Assembly: GCA_002050465.1 (NCBI GenBank)
Contig: MWYX01000023.1
Location: forward strand, 1 to 39,313
Source of the DNA: Chitinophagales bacterium 65-1
GTDB taxonomy: Bacteria > Bacteroidota > Bacteroidia > Chitinophagales > Chitinophagaceae
Reading direction: 5' to 3'
DNA: 39,313 nucleotides
Shown: positions 17,303 through 26,469 of the stretch, one piece after another
Layout: each line of letters begins with the position of its first letter
Position numbering within the stretch: position 1 is the first letter of the stretch
Notes under the pieces: generated by a model
The model's input: only the letters and a program-made list of their open reading frames with translations
What the model was told of the DNA's origin: nothing
Database searches by the model: none
Translations under genes and position numbers: made by a program

Positions 17303-18412
17303 TTAAAATTTATATACAGCTGCGATTAAAAAATTACCATTTGTTTTTATAGCTGCACCATTTGATTTTGTATAAATTGCTTTGCTGGCATTTTCAAATC
17401 TAACCTCGGGAATAATCACGAGGTTATCAATTCTGAAGTTTGCTGAGAGCGTTGTCTCAAAAACACTGCCGCCACCCGCAATGGCTGCAAATACATTTTG
17501 CTGTTTTTCATCACTGAAATATTCTGTTCGAAGGGTAACTCCAAAAAGACTGGTTGGATCATAATTAAAATAAAGTCCACTGCACCACCAGTTTTGCGAA
17601 TCACCATATTTGCCAGCCTGCTGGTATTTATTAAAAGCTATACTTCCAATATAAAGCATATTGAATTTGTCATTAAACTTTTGTGTAAGAATGGCTTCCA
17701 GCTGAGATACTTTAGCAGTATCAAACGGGCGCTTGCCTGCAAAATAATTTATGTAACCCTTGAATTTATCATCAGGAGCAAAAGAATATTGCGCCAGTAA
17801 ATATTTTTTCCCATTGTTTAATGTTTTATAGTCGTTAGGATTGGCAACACCTAACATAAATCCATGTTTTCCAAATGTGCCTTCAGCCTTTATTCCTGTA
17901 TGAAAAAATGGACCCCAGGTAAACATGTATGACATACTATAGTTGCGGTTAGCATCCGGCTCAAATATTTCGTTATTAAAATGGGTAGCCCAGTCACCTG
18001 CAGTAAATTTTATATTCTTCCAGGGCGAATAAGAAACATACAATTGCCTGATAGCAGCACGGGTACCTGCATCGTTATAAGAAAATTCTTCAGCTCTTCT
18101 GCCAAAAGCAAGTTCGGCCACCATATCTAATTTACCGGTGGTGTGCTGAAGCTTTACTCTTGCTGCACCCAACTCAAAAGAATTATGTGAATTGGTAAAG
18201 CTTGTTTTATTATTAGCTGACTGTTTATTAAAATCATATTTATAATAAACATCAACTGAGCCGGAGATGACTGTTTGCGGTTTTGGTTCTTCCGGGGTAA
18301 CTGTTTCTGCTATTGCAGAATCCGGGATGATAACCAATAGTTTGTTTGTTTGTGCAGCAGTAAAATAATTAATTGCCAAAGCGATGGAACACATCAAAAT
18401 TTTTTGTAACAT
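17303..18412 (-). CDS. Outer-membrane beta-barrel (porin-like) protein
   Basis: The 369-residue product starts with a signal peptide (hydrophobic residues to about 20, cleavage near AQT), then a short Pro/Glu-rich linker (TPEEPKPQ). The rest consists of alternating amphipathic strands such as SGSVDVYYKYDF, ARVKLQHT and FNYDPTSLFGVTLRTEYF, ending in an aromatic VYKF typical of outer-membrane barrels. It resembles the 'putative beta-barrel porin-2' group. It lies just after amtB on the same strand, suggesting outer-membrane passage of a nitrogen source, but substrate and function are inferred only from position. A strong hairpin separates it from amtB. Confidence 0.75.
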   Translation of the reverse strand: MLQKILMCSIALAINYFTAAQTNKLLVIIPDSAIAETVTPEEPKPQTVISGSVDVYYKYDFNKQSANNKTSFTNSHNSFELGAARVKLQHTTGKLDMVAELAFGRRAEEFSYNDAGTRAAIRQLYVSYSPWKNIKFTAGDWATHFNNEIFEPDANRNYSMSYMFTWGPFFHTGIKAEGTFGKHGFMLGVANPNDYKTLNNGKKYLLAQYSFAPDDKFKGYINYFAGKRPFDTAKVSQLEAILTQKFNDKFNMLYIGSIAFNKYQQAGKYGDSQNWWCSGLYFNYDPTSLFGVTLRTEYFSDEKQQNVFAAIAGGGSVFETTLSANFRIDNLVIIPEVRFENASKAIYTKSNGAAIKTNGNFLIAAVYKF

Positions 18413-18429
18413 TGTTTTAGATTTAAAGA

Positions 18430-18494
18430 TTAAAAAGAAAGGGTATTGCTGATTAACTTTTCTCAGAAGTTAATCAACTCAGCAGTACCCTTTT
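18430..18494 (-). terminator. Terminator overlapping the end of amtB
   Basis: Plus-strand arms at 18438-18459 and 18467-18494 pair over about 20 bases (AAAGGGTA, TGCTGA and TTAACTT blocks with small bulges). On the minus strand a T-rich run follows. The 5' arm is coding: it encodes the last residues of AmtB (about KGTAELINF) and the stop sits near the loop. Confidence 0.75.
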
Positions 18495-19866
18495 CTTCTG
18501 CGGTTACTGCACTTTTATTTTTTACTAATAAAGTTCCCTGTGAATATTTTTCATTGTGCTGACTTGCATCAAGCCCTAATTCTTCATCAGCAGAGCTGAC
18601 CCTGATAGGTTGTATAAAATTTATAATTTTAAAAATGATGAAAGAAGCTACGAAGCTATAGGTTACCACTATTGCCAAACCCTTTAATTGGGTAAACAGG
18701 AAAGCGGGGTTGCCGTAAAATAATCCATCAGCCCCTGCAGGATTCACTGCTTTTGTAGCAAAAATTCCCGTCATTATCATACCCACAATACCACCTATCC
18801 CATGGCAAGGGAAAACATCAAGCGTATCATCTAATTTTGATTTTGATTTAAAGTAAATTGCAATATTTGAAGCCAGTGCAGCCACAACACCAACAAAAAT
18901 ACTTTGCGGAATAGCCACAAAACCTGCAGCAGGAGTTATTGCAACAAGTCCAACCACTGCACCGATACAAAATCCCAACACAGAAGGTTTTTTCCCTTTT
19001 AAAACATCAAAGAACATCCATGATAAGCCTGCCGCAGCCGCAGCTGTATTTGTTGTTGCAAATGCAGATACACTAAGGCTGTTGGCCCCTAATGCCGAGC
19101 CTGCATTAAAGCCAAACCAGCCAAACCATAGTAATCCTGTGCCAATAAGAACATAAGGAATATTGGCAGGTGGAATTTCTTTATGCTCAAGATGCGATTG
19201 ACGGCGTTTTAATACCAAAGCGCCTGCTAAAGCTGCACAGCCGGCAGATATATGCACTACAGTACCACCTGCAAAATCAAGTACCCCCCATTTAAACAGG
19301 AAACCATCAGGATGCCAGGTCCAGTGTGCAATTGGAGCATATACCAGCAAACTGAATAACACTATAAATAAAATATAAGAGGTAAAACGGATCCTTTCAG
19401 CAACAGCTCCAACCACAAGGCCGGGTGTTATTATAGCAAACATAAGCTGGAACAATGCAAAAAGTGTAAGTGGAATTGATGGCGCTAAACTCCAGGGAGC
19501 ACCTGAGCTAATTCCTTTAAAAAATAAATGTGTAGTGGGATTACCAATTATACCGTTATAGCTTTCTCCGAAACATAAACTATATCCTACCACAACCCAT
19601 AGAATACTAACCACACCTGCAGCTACAACACTTTTGATCATGGTAGATATTACATTTTTACGGTGTACCATGCCGCCGTAAAAAAAAGCGAGTCCCGGCG
19701 TCATCAAAAAAACAAGGGCAGTTGCAACGATGATCCATGCAATATCTGCATTATTGTATTTGCCTGCATCATCAAAATTTGGTAGCGAAGGGATAAAAAT
19801 TGCCGCTATTGCAAAAAGTAACAATATAGTAAAGGGTGCTGCATCTCTGAATGTAGTTTTTTTCAT
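18463..19866 (-). CDS. amtB: Ammonium transporter (Amt family)
   Basis: An inner-membrane channel-type transporter, trimeric in this family, for ammonium uptake. The 467 residues form about 11-12 hydrophobic helices. Conserved segments are MTPGLAFFYGGMVHRKN, the GGTVVHISAG helix with the first pore His, GWFGFNAGSA, and FPCHGIGGIVGMIMTG with the second pore His. The first helix may be an uncleaved or cleaved signal. No glnK/PII gene is adjacent, unlike many bacteria. The neighbours gltD and gltB assimilate the ammonium via glutamate. The 198-base AT-rich region behind its start presumably holds its promoter, but I could not place one with confidence. Confidence 0.95.
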   Translation of the reverse strand: MKKTTFRDAAPFTILLLFAIAAIFIPSLPNFDDAGKYNNADIAWIIVATALVFLMTPGLAFFYGGMVHRKNVISTMIKSVVAAGVVSILWVVVGYSLCFGESYNGIIGNPTTHLFFKGISSGAPWSLAPSIPLTLFALFQLMFAIITPGLVVGAVAERIRFTSYILFIVLFSLLVYAPIAHWTWHPDGFLFKWGVLDFAGGTVVHISAGCAALAGALVLKRRQSHLEHKEIPPANIPYVLIGTGLLWFGWFGFNAGSALGANSLSVSAFATTNTAAAAAGLSWMFFDVLKGKKPSVLGFCIGAVVGLVAITPAAGFVAIPQSIFVGVVAALASNIAIYFKSKSKLDDTLDVFPCHGIGGIVGMIMTGIFATKAVNPAGADGLFYGNPAFLFTQLKGLAIVVTYSFVASFIIFKIINFIQPIRVSSADEELGLDASQHNEKYSQGTLLVKNKSAVTAEEKGTAELINF

Positions 19867-20064
19867 AATTAATAGTTATTTTTCTCTAAATTATACTATT
19901 AATTATAAAATGTAACCCTTTACATCATATATAATATTATGTAATATAAACTAATATACGTATATCTATTTGATTTTTATAACTTTGTAGTATTTATATA
20001 ATTTTTCCACATTTAATTCAGGATAAAAATATATCATATAATATATTTATTAATATGATTATAA

Positions 20065-21558
20065 TTACAGAGCAACTTGAATCAGATTTCTATCACGACT
20101 TTCTAATAAGGAATTACCCATCAAATATTGGTCTACACTTCGGGCACATTCTCTTCCCTCCGAGATAGCCCAGACAACAAGGGATTGGCCACGGCGCATA
20201 TCGCCTGCAGTAAATATTTTGGGAATATTTGTACTATAATTTTTTTCGGAAGCTTTTATATTGCCTTTTTCATCTAATTCTATTTCCAATTGATTTAATA
20301 ATCCCTCGTGTTGCGGATGTACAAATCCCATCGCAAATAAAGCAAGTTCACATGGGATTTCCGCTTCACTGCCTGCTATTTCTACAAATTGAGCAGGCTT
20401 ATTATCTTCAATAAACTTCCATTCCAGATCAATAATTTTTAAAGCTTTAAGATTCCCATTTTCATCTCCAATAAATTCTTTTGAAGCAATAGCCCAATGG
20501 CGTTGTACTCCCTCTTCATGAGAGCTTGTTGTTTTTAAGATCATAGGATAATTTGGCCATGGCATAAAAGGAGTACGATCTTCAGGTGGTTTTGGTAGTA
20601 ATTCAAATTGAGTAACAGATAATGCTTTGTGACGATTAGAAGTTCCTACACAATCACTTCCTGTATCGCCACCGCCAATTACTACAACATTTTTATTTGT
20701 AGCAAAAATATCTACCTCACCCTTGCCCTCTCCACTCGTGGAGAGGGAACCTGATACCCTTTTGTTTTGCTGCGTTAAAAAATCCATAGCAAAATGAATT
20801 CCCTTTAAATCTCTTCCCTGGATATTTAAATCCCTTGGAATCGTAGAACCACCAGCTAATACAATTGCATTATATTCTCTTAGCAGGTCGTTTATATTTA
20901 TATCTACACCAACTTCAGCATTACATTTAAAAACTATACCTTCTTCTTCCATTAGTTTTATTCTTCTGTCTACTACCCATTTTTCTAATTTGAAATCAGG
21001 TATTCCATATCTTAATAGCCCTCCCGGGGCATCATCTCTTTCATATACCACTACTGTATGACCTGCATAATTTAATTGCGATGCTGCAGCCATGCCTGCA
21101 GGCCCTGACCCTACGATTGCTATTTTTTTACCTGTCCTGATATGAGGAATTACCGGTTGTACAAAGCCATTATCAAATGCAATCTCTATAATATGCTTTT
21201 CAATTTCTTCAATAGTAACAGCAGGCGCATTAATACCTAATACACATGAAGTCTCACAAGGCGCAGGGCAAATCCTTCCGGTAAATTCAGGAAAATTATT
21301 TGTTGATGAAAGTATTTCGTATGCTTCTTTCCAGCTTTTGCGATAAACGGCATCATTAAATTCGGGGATCACATTTCCTAACGGGCAGCCACTATGGCAA
21401 AAAGGAACACCGCAATCCATACAGCGGGCAGATTGATTATTAAGTTTTTCATCAGAATATCTTTCAATAAATTCATTGTAATCATTTACTCTTTCCTGCG
21501 GTGGACGCTTTGCCGGTAGTTCTCTGGGAAACTCTATAAAACCTGTAAGTTTACTCAT
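20065..21558 (-). CDS. gltD: Glutamate synthase small subunit, with repeat-encoded insertion
   Basis: The FAD/iron-sulfur subunit that passes NAD(P)H electrons to GltB. The 497 residues have N-terminal cluster cysteines (CMDCGVPFCHSGCPLGN, then CPAPCETSC), the FAD motif GSGPAGMAAA (about residue 150), and the NAD(P)H motif VVVIGGGDTGSDC. Between NKRV and the NAD(P)H motif, about residues 269-282 (GSLSTSGEGKGEV) are encoded by a palindromic repeat at 20715-20754 and are not part of the family sequence I know. It lies 52 bases downstream of gltB, within one transcript unless the family C repeat between them terminates or processes it. Confidence 0.95.
   Translation of the reverse strand: MSKLTGFIEFPRELPAKRPPQERVNDYNEFIERYSDEKLNNQSARCMDCGVPFCHSGCPLGNVIPEFNDAVYRKSWKEAYEILSSTNNFPEFTGRICPAPCETSCVLGINAPAVTIEEIEKHIIEIAFDNGFVQPVIPHIRTGKKIAIVGSGPAGMAAASQLNYAGHTVVVYERDDAPGGLLRYGIPDFKLEKWVVDRRIKLMEEEGIVFKCNAEVGVDININDLLREYNAIVLAGGSTIPRDLNIQGRDLKGIHFAMDFLTQQNKRVSGSLSTSGEGKGEVDIFATNKNVVVIGGGDTGSDCVGTSNRHKALSVTQFELLPKPPEDRTPFMPWPNYPMILKTTSSHEEGVQRHWAIASKEFIGDENGNLKALKIIDLEWKFIEDNKPAQFVEIAGSEAEIPCELALFAMGFVHPQHEGLLNQLEIELDEKGNIKASEKNYSTNIPKIFTAGDMRRGQSLVVWAISEGRECARSVDQYLMGNSLLESRDRNLIQVAL
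20715..20754 (-). repeat. Palindromic repeat (family B) inside gltD
   Basis: CCCTCTCCAC (20726-20735) and GTGGAGAGGG (20738-20747) form a perfect 10-bp inverted repeat with a 2-base loop, flanked by CTCACCCTTG and AACCTGA. The reading frame runs through it without a stop. Confidence 0.8.
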
Positions 21559-21579
21559 TCGAATTCATTAAATATTTTT

Positions 21580-21643
21580 TTCGTGAAACGTGAAAGACGA
21601 AAAGTGAGAATTATTTCACGTCTGTCGTCTCACGTTTCACGAA
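21580..21643 (-). repeat. Family C inverted repeat, copy 3 (gltB/gltD junction)
   Basis: The 14-base arms TTCGTGAAACGTGA and TCACGTTTCACGAA are perfect. The middle adds AGACGAAAAGTGAGA-like and TTTCACGTCTGTCG runs. The element encodes the last ten residues and the TAA stop of GltB. Confidence 0.85.
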
Positions 21644-24600
21644 TATGTATTCCTTCAGCGCTTTCTTATAATCCTTTGGAAAAACCTTTACAAAATTTTT
21701 CAATTGATTTTCAAAATCATTGAGTACAAATTTTGCTACTGTACTGTTTGTATATTGATAATGCTTATTGATCATTTCGTGTAATAATTTTTCATCATCA
21801 TCCTCAATTCTATCAAGATCTACCATTATTTTATTGCACATTGAATCCAGCTTCCGTTGAACATCATATACATAAGCTATACCGCCACTCATCCCGGCTG
21901 CAAAATTTCTTCCTGTTTCACCAAGGATGATAACATATCCGCCAGTCATGTATTCACAGCCATGGTCGCCCACACCTTCTACTACTACGTTACAGCCGGA
22001 ATTACGCACAGCAAATCTTTCACCTGCTTTACCCCTAATGAATACTTCACCGGATGTAGCACCATATAATGCAACATTGCCTACAATAATATTTTCTTCA
22101 GGAAGAAAGGTTGCTTTTTTTGAAGGATATATAATAAGTTTTGCGCCGCTTAATCCCTTACCAAAATAATCATTCGCATCCCCTTCCAATTCAAAGGTTA
22201 AACCCCTTGTATTAAAAGCTGCAAAGCTTTGGCCTGCAGTTCCTGTAAATTTAAAATGTATTGAATCATCTGGTAATCCGTTTGCTTTATATCGTTTTGT
22301 AATTTCATTTGATAAAATTGTTCCTGTTGCCCTGTCGGTATTTTTTAAAGAAAATTCTGCATATATCTTTTGTGCGTTCTCTAATGCAGGTTGTGCAGTT
22401 TTTAATAATTCCCAATCAAGCACTTCACTTAAGCCATGGTCCTGATCTTCCTTTTTATATAAGCCGGTATATTCTGATGCAGGCTGTTTATATAAGATGG
22501 GAGATAGATCTAGATTACTGTATTTCCAGTGAGTAATATTTTCTTTTTTCTCTAAAAAATCAACCTGGCCAACCATTTCATTGATAGTTCTGAAACCCAG
22601 TTCCGCCATGATCTCTCTTAACTCCTGCGTTAAAAATTTAAAAAGATTAACTACATGATCCACCTCGCCGGTAAATAGTTTACGCAATTCCTTATCCTGC
22701 GTTGCAACTCCAACAGGGCAGGTATTCAAATGACATTTGCGCATCATAATACAACCTTCTACTATTAAAGCAGCAGTAGCCACTCCCCATTCTTCCGCAC
22801 CAAGTAAAGTGGCAATCGCAATATCACGTCCCGTTTTTAATTGCCCGTCAGTTTGCACAACAACCCTGCTTCTTAGTTTATTTTTTACCAGTGTTTGATG
22901 TGTTTCCGCAACACCTAATTCCCACGGCAAACCTGCATGTTTTATTGAGCTTATTGGTGAAGCGCCGGTTCCTCCATCATGACCGGAAATTAATATTACA
23001 TCAGCTTTTGCTTTGGCAACACCTGCAGCAATGGTTCCTACCCCTGCTTTGGAAACCAACTTTACATTTATCCTTGCTTTCCTGTTTGCATTTTTAAGAT
23101 CAAAAATTAATTGTGCCAGATCTTCAATGGAATAAATATCATGATGCGGCGGCGGCGATATCAATCCAACACCTGGGGTAGCATGACGAACTCTACCTAT
23201 CCACTCATCAACTTTATCCCCGGGTAATTGCCCTCCTTCTCCCGGCTTTGCACCCTGTGCCATCTTGATCTGCAATTCATCTGCTTCCGTTAAATACAAG
23301 CTGGTTACGCCAAATCGTGCCGATGCAACCTGCTTTATCGCACTTCGCATTGAATCACCATTAGGTAATATTTCATAACGGCTTTCATCTTCCCCGCCTT
23401 CCCCCGTATTGCTTTTTCCGCCAAGCCTGTTCATTGCAATAGCCAACGTAGTATGTGCTTCCCATGAAATAGAGCCAAAGGACATGGCGCCTGTTGCAAA
23501 GCGTTTGTAAATATTTTCCGCAGGTTCTACATCATCAATTGAGATGGATGAACGATTGTATTTGAATTGAAATAAGCTTCTTAATGTTACTGCTTTTTCG
23601 CCCTGATCGTTTACAAGTTTTGAATATTTTTTGAAAATATTGTAATCATTTAATCTTGTAGAATATTGCAAGAGATGAATGGTCTGCGGATTAAATAAAT
23701 GGAACTCACCTTTTCTTCTCCATTCATAATTACCTCCCACCTGCAAGCCATTTACAGGCATACTGGATTTACTAAAAGAGAAAAAATGCTTAGACAAAGT
23801 TTCTTTAGCAATCTCATCAAGCCCCATTCCTTCGATCCTTGAAATTGCTCCTGTGAAATACTTATCAACTACAGATTTATTTAAACCAATAATTTCAAAA
23901 ATTTGCGCACCCTGGTATGACTGCAATGTTGAGATGCCCATTTTTGAGAATACTTTAAGCAAGCCCTCGCAGGTAGCTTTTATATAATTTTTTCTTAGCT
24001 CTTCCCACGACATATCTGTTTGCAGGGAACCATTAGATTTCATGTTTCGAATGGTTGCTAATGCCAGGTAAGGATTAATTGCCGTTGCCCCAAAAGCAAC
24101 CAAACAGGCAAAATGGTGAACTTCCCATACATCACCGGCTTCAATCACCAAACCAACCTGGCCCCGTAACCCCTTTCTTATTAAATGATGATGAACAGCT
24201 GCTGTTGCAAGTAAAGACGGAATTGGCGCATGCTCCGAATCTATTGCCCTGTCTGATAATATCAAAACTTCAAATCCCTCTTCTACCGCATCAACTGCGT
24301 ACCTGCATAATCGATCCAAACCTTTTTGTAACGAGCCCGTTTTACCATCTGCAATAAAATAGGTTTGCAATGTTTTTGCCTGGAAGATGCCTGTATCAAT
24401 GCTTCGTAATTTTTCCAGTTCTCCACTTTTTAGAACAGGATGCTTTAATGCCACACTATGACAATGCTTTGGGTCTTCATCCAAAAGATTTCCATTATTG
24501 CCTACAAAAGTTGCAAGACTCATTACCAATTGTTCACGAATAGGATCGATGGGTGGATTGGTGACCTGTGCAAATAATTGTTTGAAGTAACTGCTTAAAT

Positions 24601-26131
24601 GTTGAGGCTGATCACTAAGAATTGCCAGGGGTACATCGGTTCCCATTGAGCCCACAGGCTCTTTTCCCTGCAAAGCCATAGGTGAAATAATTAAATTTAT
24701 GTCTTCTCTGCTATATCCAAATGCTTTTTGATATTTTAGTACAGATTGGTCCGAAAGGTGCGTAAATGTAACTCTTGGCTCATCCAGTTCATCAAGTTGT
24801 ATTTTATATTTATTCAACCATTCACCATATGGCTTTTGTGAGCATATTTGTTGCTTTAATTCTTCATCGCTTATAATTCTACCATGTTCAAGATCTACGA
24901 TAAACATTTTACCTGGTTGAAGTCTTCCTTTTTCTTTAATACGTTCAGGAGCTATTGGCAGCACTCCGGTTTCAGACGCCATAATAACCCTGTCATCAGT
25001 TGTAAGGCAATAACGTGAAGGACGCAGACCGTTTCTATCTAATGTAGCGCCAATTATTTTTCCATCTGTAAAACTAATTGACGCAGGCCCATCCCATGGT
25101 TCCATAAATGAAGCGTGAAATTCATAAAATGCTTTTTTCACAGGGTCCATTAGTTCATTGCCATCCCATGCTTCCGGTATCAGCATCATCATAACATGAG
25201 GTAACGAACGTCCGCACAAGGTGAGCAATTCAATCATATTATCCAGACTTGCAGAATCGGATTGACCTTCTTCTACCACCGGTAAAAGCAATTCCATTTC
25301 TTCCTTTGTAAAATAGGGCGAAGTAAAATTTCTTTCGCTCGTTTTAAGCCAGTTTAAATTTCCCTGTAATGTATTGATCTCCCCGTTATGTGCTATATAG
25401 CGGAAGGGCTGAGCCAGTTTCCAGGAAGGAAATGTATTTGTGGCAAAACGTGAATGGATCAAACCAAATGCAGAAACAATTCTTTTATTACCCAGGTCAG
25501 GAAAATAGTTTCTTAATTGTAAACTGGTAAGCTGGCCTTTATAAATAACTGTTTTGTAAGATAAGGAAGCAACATAAAAACCGACAGCGTCTTTTCTAAC
25601 CGTATTATTTATTGTTTTCGTTGCATAATTCCTTAATACAAATAATTTGCGTTCAAAATCATCAGGATTATTTATATGATCGGGAGATGCAATAAAAACC
25701 TGTTCAATTTCCGGTTCTGCAGAGAGCGCAGTAACTCCAACATCTTCTGAGTTTACAGGCACCCTTCGATAACCCAAGATTTCTAATCCGACTTTTTCTG
25801 CAGAACGATTAAAGATATCACGGCACTCTTCTTTCAAACGGATATCTTTTGGAAAGAATAAAACGCCCACACCATATTTTCCATATGATGGCAAATGAAT
25901 CCCAAGTTTTATACATTCATCAAAAAAGAATTCATGAGGCGTTTGGATAAGGATGCCGGCACCATCACCTGTATTATTTTCGCAGCCGCATGCACCGCGA
26001 TGCTCCATATTTTCAAGGATAGTTAAGGCCTCAGAAACTATCTGGTGACTTTTATTACTTTTTATATTAGCAACAAAGCCGATACCACATGAGTCATGTT
26101 CAAATTGAGAAGAGTATAATCCTTTTGCCAT
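21611..26131 (-). CDS. gltB: Glutamate synthase large subunit
   Basis: Makes two glutamates from glutamine and 2-oxoglutarate. The chosen start ATG 26131 gives MAKGLYSSQFEHDSCGIGF, placing the N-terminal-nucleophile Cys (in SCGIGF) after a short propeptide. An in-frame ATG 13 codons upstream (26170) is less likely. The order is an Ntn glutaminase domain (to about residue 430), a central domain, and an FMN-binding synthase barrel with GEGGEDESRY and PGEGGQLPG. The [3Fe-4S] cysteines follow in CIMMRKCHLNTCPVG, and the C-terminal domain is a glycine-rich beta-helix. The final residues (FVKRETTDVK) come from the family C repeat. Size, about 1506 residues, is normal. Confidence 0.95.
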   Translation of the reverse strand: MAKGLYSSQFEHDSCGIGFVANIKSNKSHQIVSEALTILENMEHRGACGCENNTGDGAGILIQTPHEFFFDECIKLGIHLPSYGKYGVGVLFFPKDIRLKEECRDIFNRSAEKVGLEILGYRRVPVNSEDVGVTALSAEPEIEQVFIASPDHINNPDDFERKLFVLRNYATKTINNTVRKDAVGFYVASLSYKTVIYKGQLTSLQLRNYFPDLGNKRIVSAFGLIHSRFATNTFPSWKLAQPFRYIAHNGEINTLQGNLNWLKTSERNFTSPYFTKEEMELLLPVVEEGQSDSASLDNMIELLTLCGRSLPHVMMMLIPEAWDGNELMDPVKKAFYEFHASFMEPWDGPASISFTDGKIIGATLDRNGLRPSRYCLTTDDRVIMASETGVLPIAPERIKEKGRLQPGKMFIVDLEHGRIISDEELKQQICSQKPYGEWLNKYKIQLDELDEPRVTFTHLSDQSVLKYQKAFGYSREDINLIISPMALQGKEPVGSMGTDVPLAILSDQPQHLSSYFKQLFAQVTNPPIDPIREQLVMSLATFVGNNGNLLDEDPKHCHSVALKHPVLKSGELEKLRSIDTGIFQAKTLQTYFIADGKTGSLQKGLDRLCRYAVDAVEEGFEVLILSDRAIDSEHAPIPSLLATAAVHHHLIRKGLRGQVGLVIEAGDVWEVHHFACLVAFGATAINPYLALATIRNMKSNGSLQTDMSWEELRKNYIKATCEGLLKVFSKMGISTLQSYQGAQIFEIIGLNKSVVDKYFTGAISRIEGMGLDEIAKETLSKHFFSFSKSSMPVNGLQVGGNYEWRRKGEFHLFNPQTIHLLQYSTRLNDYNIFKKYSKLVNDQGEKAVTLRSLFQFKYNRSSISIDDVEPAENIYKRFATGAMSFGSISWEAHTTLAIAMNRLGGKSNTGEGGEDESRYEILPNGDSMRSAIKQVASARFGVTSLYLTEADELQIKMAQGAKPGEGGQLPGDKVDEWIGRVRHATPGVGLISPPPHHDIYSIEDLAQLIFDLKNANRKARINVKLVSKAGVGTIAAGVAKAKADVILISGHDGGTGASPISSIKHAGLPWELGVAETHQTLVKNKLRSRVVVQTDGQLKTGRDIAIATLLGAEEWGVATAALIVEGCIMMRKCHLNTCPVGVATQDKELRKLFTGEVDHVVNLFKFLTQELREIMAELGFRTINEMVGQVDFLEKKENITHWKYSNLDLSPILYKQPASEYTGLYKKEDQDHGLSEVLDWELLKTAQPALENAQKIYAEFSLKNTDRATGTILSNEITKRYKANGLPDDSIHFKFTGTAGQSFAAFNTRGLTFELEGDANDYFGKGLSGAKLIIYPSKKATFLPEENIIVGNVALYGATSGEVFIRGKAGERFAVRNSGCNVVVEGVGDHGCEYMTGGYVIILGETGRNFAAGMSGGIAYVYDVQRKLDSMCNKIMVDLDRIEDDDEKLLHEMINKHYQYTNSTVAKFVLNDFENQLKNFVKVFPKDYKKALKEYIFVKRETTDVK

Positions 26132-26351
26132 AATTATTGTAAAATATATACCATAATAATCTTTTGGCATACAGTTGCCTATGTTTCTAAAGTATCTTTA
26201 AAATATTGCAGGCTGAAATTAAATGTATACTCATATTACAGTGGACAACAACATACATATCATTTAAAATGCAGGATAAGCAAGGGTTTTACATTAAGGT
26301 AATTACAATGCCCAAGCGAATACCAATATAATTTTATGACTTTTTAATGTG

Positions 26352-26380
26352 TTGTTTATAAAATTGATACCCTACTTTTG
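26352..26380 (+). promoter_or_regulatory. Promoter of the sulfate-assimilation operon
   Basis: TTG at 26352-26354, an 18-base spacer and TACTTTTG at 26373-26380 (a perfect TAnnTTTG). The -7 element lies inside the palindrome at 26368-26387, so a protein bound there would block RNA polymerase. Transcription should start about 20 bases before the Cys-rich leader ATG. Confidence 0.65.
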
Positions 26381-26387
26381 TAGTAGA
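26368..26387 (+). promoter_or_regulatory. Palindromic operator candidate, copy 1
   Basis: TACCCTACT-TTTGT-AGTAGA: CTACT and AGTAG are inverted repeats spaced by 5 bases. The identical 15 flanking and arm bases recur at 30152-30171 with a different spacer, which argues for a protein site. The regulator is not encoded in the window. Rrf2-type repressors such as CymR control sulfur genes in other bacteria, but assigning one here is a guess. Confidence 0.6.
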
Positions 26388-26406
26388 CTAATAAATTGAT
26401 ATTCAG

Positions 26407-26469
26407 ATGAAAAAATTTTTTGCAATAACCTCTGTTTGCAATTGCTGTTTTACGATGTGCTATTGCTGA
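26407..26469 (+). CDS. Cys-rich leader peptide of the sulfate-assimilation operon
   Basis: An ATG-started frame in a different phase from cysH encodes MKKFFAITSVCNCCFTMCYC and stops at TGA, 68 bases before the cysH ATG. Five of the last ten residues are Cys (four TGC codons, one TGT). It follows the only good promoter by about 20 bases. By analogy with His and Thr leaders in this same window, and with cysteine-codon upstream frames described for sulfur genes in mycobacteria, it could sense charged tRNA-Cys. The stretch after it is T-rich (two long T-runs at about 26478-26510), but I see no strong hairpin. It could also be a chance frame or the remnant of a secreted-protein signal. Confidence 0.6.
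   Translation: MKKFFAITSVCNCCFTMCYC

Noticed and set aside
19867-20064. A plus-strand promoter (TAACTTTG near 19979) implying a small RNA in the amtB-gltD gap
   Set aside because: No -33 element lies at a suitable distance and no structured RNA or terminator follows. The region is simply very AT-rich.
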